Source of the DNA: Pseudacidovorax sp. RU35E
GTDB taxonomy: Bacteria > Pseudomonadota > Gammaproteobacteria > Burkholderiales > Burkholderiaceae_C
Length of the DNA stretch: 64,000 bases
Assembly: GCF_900156165.1 (NCBI RefSeq)
Contig: NZ_FTMY01000003.1
Location: 124,001 to 188,000, forward strand
Direction: 5' to 3'
Shown: positions 32,219-39,843 of the stretch, one piece after another
How the letters are laid out: every line of letters begins with the position of its first letter
Numbering within the stretch: the stretch's first letter is position 1
The notes under the pieces: model-generated
Seen by the model: the letters and a program-made list of their open reading frames with translations, nothing else
Told to the model about the DNA's origin: nothing
Database searches by the model: none
Made by a program: the position numbers and the translations under genes

Positions 32219-33115
32219 TCAGCCCGCCGGCCGCGGCGCCTCGCGCCGTACCAGGTACAGCCCGCTGGCGATGATGATGGCGCTGCCGGCCAGCGTCCAC
32301 GTATCGGGCGTGGCGCGCCAGATCAGCCAGTCCAGCAGCAGGCCCCAGGCCAGCGCGCTGTATTCGAAGGGCGCCACGGCAGCGGCTTGGCCGTGGCGGA
32401 AGGCTTCCGAGATGGCCAGTTGCGCCAGGAAGCCCGCCACCGACAGCGCCGCGATGGCCGGCAGGTGCTCGGCGGCGACGGGCGTCCACACGGGCAGGGC
32501 CAGCGCGCCGCCGCCCACGGCCAGGCTCACGGTGGTCCAGAACACGAGGGCGCTGCTGGGCTCGGTGCGGCTGGCCAGGCGGCCGAGCACGTTGCTCAGC
32601 GCATAGCAGACGGCCGCGCCCAGCACCGCCAGCGCGCCCGTGGTGAGGAAGGCCTCGCCGTCCGGCCGCAACGCGACCACCACGCCCCCGAAACCCACCA
32701 CGATGGCCACCCAGTGGCGCGGCTGCATGCGCTCGCCCAGCAAGGGCACCGCCAGCAGGCAGATGAGCAGCGGCGCGACGAAGCTCAGCGTGTAGGCCTC
32801 GCCCAGCCCCAGCGTGCGCAGTCCGGAGGTGAATAGCACCAGCATCAGCACGCTGAGCACGCCGCGCATCAGGTGCAGCTGCCAGCGCATGCCGCGGTGG
32901 AAGACCTGCCCGGCCTCGCGCCGCCACAGGATGTACAGCGCGATCATCGGCAGCGAGCTCCAGCCCCGCAGCGCGACCACCTGCGCGGGCGCGAAGTGGC
33001 CGCCCAGTACCTTGAGCATGGCGTCCACCACGCTGAAGGCCGCACAGGCGGCCAGCATGGCGACGATGCCGCGCAGCGTGCCCGACAGGCGCGCGCCGCC
33101 GACGGCCGCGCTCAC
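32219..33115 (-). CDS. EamA/DMT-family transporter
   Basis: Inner-membrane protein of about 298 aa with around ten hydrophobic helices arranged as two EamA repeats (duplicated five-helix unit), characteristic of drug/metabolite transporters. Substrate unknown. The start is uncertain: a GTG at 33115 or an ATG at 33058 are both reasonable, and the frame is open further but overlaps the next gene. It is preceded by a small membrane protein gene (47 bp away) in the same direction. Confidence 0.88.
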   Translation of the reverse strand: MSAAVGGARLSGTLRGIVAMLAACAAFSVVDAMLKVLGGHFAPAQVVALRGWSSLPMIALYILWRREAGQVFHRGMRWQLHLMRGVLSVLMLVLFTSGLRTLGLGEAYTLSFVAPLLICLLAVPLLGERMQPRHWVAIVVGFGGVVVALRPDGEAFLTTGALAVLGAAVCYALSNVLGRLASRTEPSSALVFWTTVSLAVGGGALALPVWTPVAAEHLPAIAALSVAGFLAQLAISEAFRHGQAAAVAPFEYSALAWGLLLDWLIWRATPDTWTLAGSAIIIASGLYLVRREAPRPAG

Positions 33116-33161
33116 CGGCCGAGCCCGCCGCGTCGGGCGCAGCGCGTGTATCGCTGCGCCC

Positions 33162-33632
33162 TCATCCGGCGCGGCCCAGCAGCGCGACGGCGAAGACCAG
33201 CACGCCCAGCACCAGGTTGAAGGACACGCGCAGCCGGATCCGGTTGAGCGCCGCACCGGCCTCGGGCCACTGGTGCGCGGCCACCGCGCGCCGCAGCGCC
33301 GGGAAGGCGCTGGCGCGGATGGTGATGTAGATGAGCGTCATCACCGCCGCCAGCCCGGCCATCGCATGCACCCGCCAGTGGGCGTTGGCAAAGCCGCCCA
33401 TCTGCCCCAGCATGGCGAAGCCGCTGAGCCACAGCGTGGCGATGGCGATGTCCACGCCGATCAGAAAGCGCCGCAGCACGTTGGCCATCAGCGGCAGCCG
33501 TTGCGGCGGTGCCAGCAGCGCGGCCGCGGCCGGCCGCACGGCGAGGTGCAGCGTGGCCATGCCGCCCACCCAGAAGGTGCCGGCGAGGACATGGAGGAGG
33601 ACAAGCAGGGCGTAGAGGAAGGCGGGGCTCAT
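33162..33632 (-). CDS. CopD-like four-helix membrane protein
   Basis: 156-aa integral membrane protein with four hydrophobic segments. The N-terminal LLHVLAGTFWVGGMATLHL contains a histidine-tryptophan pattern like the CopD/DUF2269 group of copper-resistance or haem-related membrane proteins. Function is unknown and the CopD relation is at the superfamily level. It is upstream of the EamA transporter gene and probably co-transcribed with it. Confidence 0.7.
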   Translation of the reverse strand: MSPAFLYALLVLLHVLAGTFWVGGMATLHLAVRPAAAALLAPPQRLPLMANVLRRFLIGVDIAIATLWLSGFAMLGQMGGFANAHWRVHAMAGLAAVMTLIYITIRASAFPALRRAVAAHQWPEAGAALNRIRLRVSFNLVLGVLVFAVALLGRAG

Positions 33633-33687
33633 GGTCGGGTCCTGTGGGGGAAAGGGGTGTGGGCCCTCGTGGGCACGCGGCGGCCGA

Positions 33688-35346
33688 TCATCCCATTGCC
33701 GCGCGTCGGGCGCTGCGCCGCGGCGGCGGCTCCAACGCCAGCAGCTCGGCGGGCAGGGCGTCGTTCCACACGTCGCTGAAGTAGGCGCGGTCGCTGGGCA
33801 CGAGCTGCGGCAGCACGGTGCGCAGCCGCGTCAACGCCGTGGCCGCGGTGCGCAGGTCGCGGCCATGGGCGGCGAACCAGGCCTGCTCGAACAGCAGGCC
33901 GGCCAGCTGCAGGCCGGGGTAGCGGCGCTGGCCCGCATCGTGGTCGGCCAGATGCTGCGCGGCTACGCCCGCCCAGCCACCGCGTGTGGCGGGGCCGTCC
34001 AGGCCGGGGATGAGGCGGTCGGCGCTCTCCTCGGCCAGGGCCCGCGGCGTGAGCGGCCGCAGAGCGGCGAAGTCGGCCAGCGGCAGCCCGGGGCGCGGCT
34101 GGCAGTCGCCGCGGGCGATGCGCATCAGGTAGATGGCATTCCATGCCGAACGGCCCTGCCCGTCGGCCAGGCTGCACAGCCATTCGCTGAAGGCGATCCA
34201 TTGCACCGCATGCCGGCGTGCATCCACGCCGCGGGCCTGCCCCGCCGCCTGCACGCCCAGGCCCACGCGGTCGAACAGCCACACGGCCATGCCCATGTTG
34301 GCGGCCACGTGCTGGGCCGCGTCGAAGGCGTGCGATTCGAAGGCCGCTGCCAGCGCGCGGCCGAAGTGCGCCATGGCCTCGTCGGCCTGCTGCGTCGCGG
34401 CGGATGCGTCCGTGGCGGCCAGGCCCAGGGCGCGCGAGCGGCAGGCCAGTGCCCACAGGTTGCTCCATTCGAAGCGCACCTGGGGATGGTGGCGCAGCAG
34501 CGGCGCCTGCTGCGCATCGCGCGTCATCGCCGCCAGCTGGGCCTGGGCCTGCGGCAGGTCGCGCGCGGTGTAGCTGCACCAGGCGCCGACGATGGCGGCC
34601 ATCGCGCCCAGGTAGTCGTGGCTCGCGACCTGGCGGGCCAGTCGCTGGCGTTGCAGCGCGGCCAGGCGCTTGCGGGCCTGGGCGTCGTCGCCCAGGCGGC
34701 GCCAGAGCAGCGCCTCGTTGAGCGTGACCAGCGCGCGCTGGTAATCGTCCTGCGCCAGGTCTGCGGCCTGCCGCATGGCCGCCAGTGCGCTGGCCGGCGC
34801 CTGGGCATCGCGCCGGCCTTGCACCGGGGCGGCCCAGCGGCCCTGCCGCATGGCCTGCTGCGCGGCGGCGAGCTGGTGCCAGAAGCGGGCGTCCTGCAGT
34901 TGCACCGCGCTGGCCTGTGCATCCGCAGCGGCGCTGGCACGCGCGCGCCGCGGCGATACGGAAAGACCCAGGAAGTCCGCCACCTCGGCCGGCCGCGCCG
35001 CCTCCCCGTCGACCCGCAGCCGCAGGCGGCGCGCCTCTGTCGCGGGCAGCCAGAAAGGCCCCTGGCTTCGGCCTTCGGCATTGAGGAAGCGCGGGTCGCG
35101 CGCCGTGTCCGTGCCCCAGCCCACGCGCAGGCCCCAGGCCTTGAAATCGCGGAAAGCGCGACTCACCACCATGCGCAGCGTGCGCGCGGACGTCACCTGC
35201 CCGCGCAAGGCATCGAGCGCCACCACCTCGCCAAGGCGCTGCGCATGGTGCAGCCGCACCAGCAGCCACAGCGATTGGTAGGCCGCCGACTGTCCGTTCA
35301 CGGACTGGGGCGAGCTGAGTTCGATGTCGATGGACGGTAGGGGCAT
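33688..35346 (-). CDS. Large protein of unknown function (552 aa)
   Basis: I do not recognise the family. The N-terminal 100 residues (PLPSIDIELSSPQSVNGQSA and a following helical-strand region with TSARTLRMVVSRAFRDFKAW) could be a winged-helix-like module. Most of the rest (about 150-530) is a dense alanine/leucine/arginine helical array without clear 34-residue periodicity, perhaps degenerate TPR-like helices. No signal peptide or membrane segment is visible. I chose the ATG at 35346, which gives MPLPSIDIE as N-terminus. It is adjacent to the beta-lactamase gene, in divergent orientation, 177 bp apart. Confidence 0.75.
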   Translation of the reverse strand: MPLPSIDIELSSPQSVNGQSAAYQSLWLLVRLHHAQRLGEVVALDALRGQVTSARTLRMVVSRAFRDFKAWGLRVGWGTDTARDPRFLNAEGRSQGPFWLPATEARRLRLRVDGEAARPAEVADFLGLSVSPRRARASAAADAQASAVQLQDARFWHQLAAAQQAMRQGRWAAPVQGRRDAQAPASALAAMRQAADLAQDDYQRALVTLNEALLWRRLGDDAQARKRLAALQRQRLARQVASHDYLGAMAAIVGAWCSYTARDLPQAQAQLAAMTRDAQQAPLLRHHPQVRFEWSNLWALACRSRALGLAATDASAATQQADEAMAHFGRALAAAFESHAFDAAQHVAANMGMAVWLFDRVGLGVQAAGQARGVDARRHAVQWIAFSEWLCSLADGQGRSAWNAIYLMRIARGDCQPRPGLPLADFAALRPLTPRALAEESADRLIPGLDGPATRGGWAGVAAQHLADHDAGQRRYPGLQLAGLLFEQAWFAAHGRDLRTAATALTRLRTVLPQLVPSDRAYFSDVWNDALPAELLALEPPPRRSARRAAMG

Positions 35347-35523
35347 GCGGAAGACGGCGATGTGACAGGTGTGACAGCAGTGCGGGCGGGGCGCCTGCCC
35401 GCGCTTGGTGGCGGCAGCGGGCCTTCCTACGATGCGGGCTCGTCGCGACGCCCTTGCCCTTGGCCGCCTGCCCCGCATTGTGGGCGGCATTCCCCCCTTG
35501 CATCACTTGTCCACAGGATTCCC

Positions 35524-36453
35524 ATGACGCTTCGTCACCCAGCTGCTTCTCTCCCGATCGCTCAACGCCGTCGCCTGCTGTCCGCCCTTGCCGCCGCGCC
35601 GCTGGTGCTGGCCACCACCGGCTGCGCCACGGCCGCCGCGCGCGCCGACCGCGAGGCGCACGCCGCCTTGCAGGCGCTGGACGACCGCTTCGATGGCCGG
35701 CTCGGCGTGTTCGCACTCGACACCGGCTCGGGCGCCACGCTGGGCCATCGCGGCGGCGAACGCTTTCCCATGTGCAGCAGCTTCAAGGCCGTGCTGGCGG
35801 CGTCGATGCTGGCGCGCAGCAGCCGGCAGCCCGACTGGCTGGCCCACCGCGTGCGCTATGCCAAGGCCGACCTGGTCAGCTATTCGCCCGTGACCGAGCG
35901 CCACGTGGGCGAGGGCATGACGGTGGCCGAACTCTGCGCCGCCACCGTGCAGTACAGCGACAACGGCGCCGCCAACCTGCTGATGGCCCAGAGCGGCGGG
36001 CCACAGGCGCTCACGGCCTTCGCGCGCAGCCAGGGCGACAGCACCTTCCGGCTCGACCGCATCGAGCCTGCACTTAACAGTGCCATTCCGGGCGACGAGC
36101 GCGACACCACCACGCCCGAGGCCATGGCCCGGCTGCTGCAGCGGCTGGTGCTGGGCGAGGGCCTGCCGCCGCAAGAGCGGCAGCAACTGGCCGACTGGCT
36201 GCGTGGCAACACCACGGGTGCACGGCGCATCCGCGCGGGCATGCCGGCGGCCTGGACGGTGGGCGACAAGACGGGTACCGGCGCCCATGGCTCGGCCAGC
36301 GACATCGGCATCGTGTGGCGGCCCGGGGCGGCGCCGCTGGCCCTGGCCATCTACACGACGCGGCCTGCGGCCGATGCGCCGGCCGACGAGGCGGTGATCG
36401 CCGAGGCGGCGCGCATCGTGGCCGCCTGGGCGGGCGCGGGCTCACGGGCCTGA
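35524..36453 (+). CDS. Class A beta-lactamase
   Basis: Serine beta-lactamase of 309 aa that hydrolyses penicillins and probably some cephalosporins. The Ambler motifs are all present at a constant 15-residue offset: SxxK as SSFK (S85 = Ambler 70) with Cys at position 69, SDN at 145-147, ExxLN as EPALN (E181 = 166) and KTG at 249-251. The N-terminus has a twin-arginine-like stretch (QRRRLLSALAAAP) and ATTGC, so export by Tat is possible and lipidation cannot be excluded. The second cysteine (Ambler 238) of KPC-type enzymes is absent (KTGTGAHG). The nearest families are chromosomal class A enzymes of Burkholderiales. A CreBC-like system lies 22 kb away, but no TTCAC tag is upstream. Confidence 0.92.
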   Translation: MTLRHPAASLPIAQRRRLLSALAAAPLVLATTGCATAAARADREAHAALQALDDRFDGRLGVFALDTGSGATLGHRGGERFPMCSSFKAVLAASMLARSSRQPDWLAHRVRYAKADLVSYSPVTERHVGEGMTVAELCAATVQYSDNGAANLLMAQSGGPQALTAFARSQGDSTFRLDRIEPALNSAIPGDERDTTTPEAMARLLQRLVLGEGLPPQERQQLADWLRGNTTGARRIRAGMPAAWTVGDKTGTGAHGSASDIGIVWRPGAAPLALAIYTTRPAADAPADEAVIAEAARIVAAWAGAGSRA

Positions 36454-36596
36454 CCTCCGAGGTCACTGCGCAGCGCCTGGGTGGCCAACCGCCGCCCCGC
36501 CTGTCGCGGGCGCAACAGCGCAGGACAGACGACGCCTCCAACATGCGCGACGGCCCGTCCACGCCTGGCGTGGCGCCGTCCTGACCGGAGACCCGT

Positions 36597-37022
36597 ATGT
36601 CCATGTCCCTGCCCCCCGAACGCGCCGTCATCGACCCCACGCGCGACAGTTTCAAGCAGCTGTTCGAGCGCGTGCCCGCCGGTGCGCCAGTGCTCATGCT
36701 CAACCTGCTGGCCTTTCGCGCGCAGGCCGCCGATGAACCGGGCGCCCCGGTGCGTTCGGGCCGGGCGGCCTATGCGACCTACAGCGAGGCTGTCACGCCG
36801 CTGCTGGCGCGTGTCGGTGGCCAAGTGCGCTGGGTCGCCGATGCGCGGCATGCCCTGGTGGCGCCGCCCGGCGAGGAATGGGACGAGGTGCTGCTGGTGG
36901 AGTACCCCACGCGCGATGCCTTCGCCGCCATGATCCAGTCGCCCGATTACCGGGCCATCGTGCACCACCGCACGGCGGCGCTGCGCGATGCGCGGCTCAT
37001 CGCGACCACGCAGCGACCCTGA
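36597..37022 (+). CDS. DUF1330 family protein
   Basis: 141-aa soluble protein with the DUF1330 layout: PVLMLNLLAFR strand near the N-terminus, YATYSEAVTPLL helix and LVEYPTRDAFAAMI with the conserved hydrophobic core, ending near HHRTAALRDARLIAT. The fold is a dimeric ferredoxin-like alpha/beta barrel; biochemical role unknown. It lies 143 bp after the beta-lactamase gene on the same strand. A GGAG precedes the start. Confidence 0.85.
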   Translation: MSMSLPPERAVIDPTRDSFKQLFERVPAGAPVLMLNLLAFRAQAADEPGAPVRSGRAAYATYSEAVTPLLARVGGQVRWVADARHALVAPPGEEWDEVLLVEYPTRDAFAAMIQSPDYRAIVHHRTAALRDARLIATTQRP

Positions 37023-37030
37023 GGCGCGGA

Positions 37031-37197
37031 CTCAGAAGGTGTGAATGAATCCGGCGTGGCCGAGCGGGCTGCGAAAACGCGGCCAATCAAGGCGCAAAGC
37101 GCAGCCATAGCTCGGGCTATGGCGAGCATTTGCAACGCGGAGTGGGCGTGTTTTGGCAGAACGAGCGGGCATGGCGGGTTCTTTCACACCTTCTCAG
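37031..37197. mobile_element. MITE-like element with perfect 12-bp terminal inverted repeats
   Basis: About 165 bp bounded by AGAAGGTGTGAA (37034-37045) and its perfect complement TTCACACCTTCT (37183-37194), extending to about 28 imperfect bases on each side. Inside are an internal hairpin CATAGC-TCGG-GCTATG (near 37105-37120) and a GC-poorer core, without an open frame. This is the structure of a non-autonomous mobile element or a structured intergenic repeat. The right end overlaps the stop codon of the DUF1127 gene. Confidence 0.6.
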
Positions 37198-37496
37198 CCC
37201 GCCCGGCGGCCGCGCAGGTGCCCGGCCAGTTCGCAGCGCCCCACGCCCAGGTCGTTGAGTTCGTGCTGGCCCATGGCCATCAGCAACGCGCCCTCTTCCC
37301 GCAGGCGGCGCGCCCGGATGCGGCGCATGCGCCGCTCGGCCGCCGCGTCGCGCAGGCGCTGAAGCAGCCCGGTGCGTGCCGCAGCCGCCGGGGCCTCGAC
37401 CATCGCCTCGCGCGGCACGGCACCTGGCGCGATGGCGCGGCGGGGAACGGCGGCGCTCGGGCGGGCGGTGGCGGGTTGCAGCACGAGGGTGTTCAT
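37194..37496 (-). CDS. DUF1127-domain protein
   Basis: 100-aa protein with an alanine-rich N-terminus and a C-terminal domain (RLRDAAAERRMRRIRARRL, then LMAMGQHELNDLGVGRCEL) typical of DUF1127. DUF1127 proteins are small, arginine-rich, and linked in other bacteria to RNA turnover and phosphate metabolism. The stop codon (37194-37196 on +) is at the boundary of the MITE-like element, so the true C-terminus may have been changed by its insertion. A promoter presumably lies upstream of 37496. Confidence 0.72.
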   Translation of the reverse strand: MNTLVLQPATARPSAAVPRRAIAPGAVPREAMVEAPAAAARTGLLQRLRDAAAERRMRRIRARRLREEGALLMAMGQHELNDLGVGRCELAGHLRGRRAG

Positions 37497-37609
37497 GATC
37501 GGCTCCTGGCGTGTGTTTCTGGCACGAAGTGGTGAAGGAGCCGCGATGATGCGCTGCGGCGCAGCATCGGAGAAGTTGAGAGTTCTGAGGGCTGCGATCA
37601 GAATACCTG

Positions 37610-38512
37610 ATGCGCCAATTGAACCTCGACCAGGTGCGCACCCTGGTCGCCATCGCCGACCTGGGCAGCTTCTCGGCCGCCGCCCAGGCCCTGCACCTGG
37701 CCCAGCCCACCGTCAGCCTGCATGTGAGCGAGCTGGAATTGCGGCTGGGCGTGCCGCTGCTGCTGCGCTCGCCGCGGCATGTGCAGCCCACGCCAGCCGG
37801 GGCCGAGCTGGTCGAGCGTGGCCGTCGCCTGTTGCGCGATGCCGACGAAGCCATGGACGCGGCCCGTCGGCGGCATGCGGGCCTGGAGGGGCGGGTGCGC
37901 ATCGGCGTCTCCACCACCAGCGTGGTGGTCGACCTGCTGCCGCCGGTCTTCGAGGCGCTGGCGGCACGCTATCCGGGCATCGAGCTGTCGCCCGTGTTCG
38001 TGGGCTCGGCCGACTCGGCCACCGGCCTGGTGGGCGGCTCGGTGGACCTCGCGGTCGTCGCCCTGCCCCAGCCCGCCCTGCCCGGCGTGCGCTTCACGCC
38101 CTGGCTCCGGCACGAGATGCGGGCGCTGGTGCCGGCGGCCTGGCCGGCCTTGCCTAAGCGCGCCACGCCGGCATGGCTGGCGCAGCGGCCGCTCATCATG
38201 AACGAGCCCGGCACGCGCATGCAGACGCTCACGCTCGAATGGTTCGGCCGCGCCGGCTTCTCGCCGCGGGCGCGCATCGAGCACAACTACGACGTGGCCA
38301 TGCGCGGCCTCGTCGAGGCCGGCTACGGCGCCGCGCTGTTGCCGCTGCGGGCCAGCCATGAGGAGGCCGCCGGCTCGCGCGTGCGGGTGTTGCCGCTCAG
38401 CCCGCGGCTGGTGCGTCAGCTGGTGATCGGCCACCGCACGCAGGAGCCCGCAGGCGGACCTGTGCGGCGCGTGGTGGACATGCTGATGGAGATGGCGGGC
38501 CAGGTGGGCTGA
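37610..38512 (+). CDS. LysR-family transcriptional regulator
   Basis: 300-aa LysR-type regulator: helix-turn-helix at about residues 5-62 (LNLDQVRTLVAIADLGSFSA, LHLAQPTVSLHVSELELRLG). Its C-terminal effector domain spans about 90-295. No obvious target; it neighbours the DUF1127 gene upstream (divergent, 113 bp) and is convergent with a citrate-synthase-like gene. ATG at 37610; no clear Shine-Dalgarno. Confidence 0.9.
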   Translation: MRQLNLDQVRTLVAIADLGSFSAAAQALHLAQPTVSLHVSELELRLGVPLLLRSPRHVQPTPAGAELVERGRRLLRDADEAMDAARRRHAGLEGRVRIGVSTTSVVVDLLPPVFEALAARYPGIELSPVFVGSADSATGLVGGSVDLAVVALPQPALPGVRFTPWLRHEMRALVPAAWPALPKRATPAWLAQRPLIMNEPGTRMQTLTLEWFGRAGFSPRARIEHNYDVAMRGLVEAGYGAALLPLRASHEEAAGSRVRVLPLSPRLVRQLVIGHRTQEPAGGPVRRVVDMLMEMAGQVG

Positions 38513-38579
38513 CAGCGCGCCGGCTCGCGCCGCCCATGCAGTCATGCGATGTCGGTCCGCGCCGGCCGCGGGGCATCGT

Positions 38580-39758
38580 TCAATGCCCGACGGCGGCGCC
38601 CGGCGCCGGCCCGATGTATCGCGCACGCGGCCGGATCAGCGTGCCCGTGGCCTGCTGCTCAAGCGCATGGGCGATCCAGCCCACGGCTCGCGCCAGGGCG
38701 AACAGCACCAGCGGGGCATGTGTCGGCAGCCGGTGCGCGGTGGTGAGGGCGGCCAGCGCGAAGTCCACGTTGGCCTTCTCGCCCATCAGGCGCTCGCCCG
38801 CCTCCCGCAGTTCGGCATACGGCGCAGGCAGGTCGATGTGGGCGAGCAGCGCCTGGCATCGCACATCGCCCTGCGGATAGAGCGGATGGCCGAAGGCCGG
38901 CAGCCGCCGACCCAGCGACAGCCATTCATGCATCGCCGCGTCCACGCCCTCGCGCTCGGCCGCGCGGACCAGGCCCAGCGTGGCGCGGGCCGCGCCGCCG
39001 TGAAGCGGGCCGCTCAGCGCCGAGAGGCCACTCAACACGCTGGCGGCCAGCGCGGCGCCGGTGGAGGCCGTGACCCGCGCCGCGAAGGTGGACGCATTGA
39101 GTTCGTGGTCGGCCAGCAGCACCAGCGCGCGCCGGATCAGGTCGGCGGCCTTCGGCCGGCGCCAGGCGGCGGCCAGGCGCTCGTGCACGCGCTCGCCGCG
39201 CGATGGGCCGGCCAGCGCATCGGCCAGCAGGCCCATGAGCCCCGCGGCTTCCTGGAGCAGCGCGGGGCGGCCCCGCCCCCGCGCGGGCGGATCGGCCGCG
39301 GCACGCGCCGCCAGCGCCGCCATCGCGGTCGCGAGTGGGGCGGCGGACGAAGCCGGTGCGCCCAGTGATGCCGACGAGGCGAAGGGATGCGCTGGTCCGT
39401 CCCACAGGAGCGCCGACACCTGCTCCAGCGTGCCCTCCTCTGCCAGCGCACAGGCGTCCTGCCCGCGGTAGTAGAGCCGCCCGGCCAACACCGTCGAGAG
39501 GCCCGAGGCCAGTACCGGCTCGCCCCACTGGATGGCCTCCCCCGCCAGTGCCGCGTCGCTGCGTCGGCCCTGGCGGCGCGCGGCCAGGCGCTGCACATCG
39601 TCGCGGTGGTAGAGGCTGCGCCGCGGGTCGGCCGTGTCAGCCCGCGTGCGGATGCGACCGCGGCTCACGTTGGCATAGAGCGTCTGCGGACGCACTTTCA
39701 GCAAGGCCAGGGCATCGGCGGCAGGCAGCCACAGCGGCAGCTTCTCGGCAGTGGTCAT
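38580..39758 (-). CDS. Citrate synthase family protein with an N-terminal helix-turn-helix
   Basis: 392-aa protein. The first 65 residues (TTAEKLPLWLPAADALALLK, RPQTLYANVSRGRIRTRADT, YHRDDVQRL) resemble a MerR/excisionase-type DNA-binding domain. The rest has the citrate-synthase fold, with LHGG histidine, the second histidine in FGHPLYPQGD and Asp in NVDFALAAL, so the catalytic triad is retained. It is divergent from a second citrate-synthase homologue across an 85-bp gap containing two palindromes. A trigger-enzyme role (condensing enzyme that also binds DNA) is inferred. Confidence 0.85.
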   Translation of the reverse strand: MTTAEKLPLWLPAADALALLKVRPQTLYANVSRGRIRTRADTADPRRSLYHRDDVQRLAARRQGRRSDAALAGEAIQWGEPVLASGLSTVLAGRLYYRGQDACALAEEGTLEQVSALLWDGPAHPFASSASLGAPASSAAPLATAMAALAARAAADPPARGRGRPALLQEAAGLMGLLADALAGPSRGERVHERLAAAWRRPKAADLIRRALVLLADHELNASTFAARVTASTGAALAASVLSGLSALSGPLHGGAARATLGLVRAAEREGVDAAMHEWLSLGRRLPAFGHPLYPQGDVRCQALLAHIDLPAPYAELREAGERLMGEKANVDFALAALTTAHRLPTHAPLVLFALARAVGWIAHALEQQATGTLIRPRARYIGPAPGAAVGH

Positions 39759-39843
39759 GTTGATGGAATGAATCAAGATTGACGTCAACATTGTGCGGTT
39801 TCCACAATGCCTCGCATCCCAACGACACACGAAAGGCAGCGAC
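39759..39843. promoter_or_regulatory. Divergent promoter with two palindromes between citrate-synthase homologues
   Basis: The 85-bp gap has the perfect 10-bp palindrome TTGACGTCAA (39779-39788) directly followed by an inverted repeat CATTGTG (39789-39795) and CACAATG (39803-39809) with a 7-bp spacer. It is the likely operator for both divergent genes. The binding protein is unknown; the HTH domain of the leftward gene product is one candidate. Confidence 0.65.

Noticed and set aside
35346-35524. CreB tag upstream of the beta-lactamase gene
   Set aside because: No TTCAC pair with 6-bp spacing is present in the 177-bp gap.
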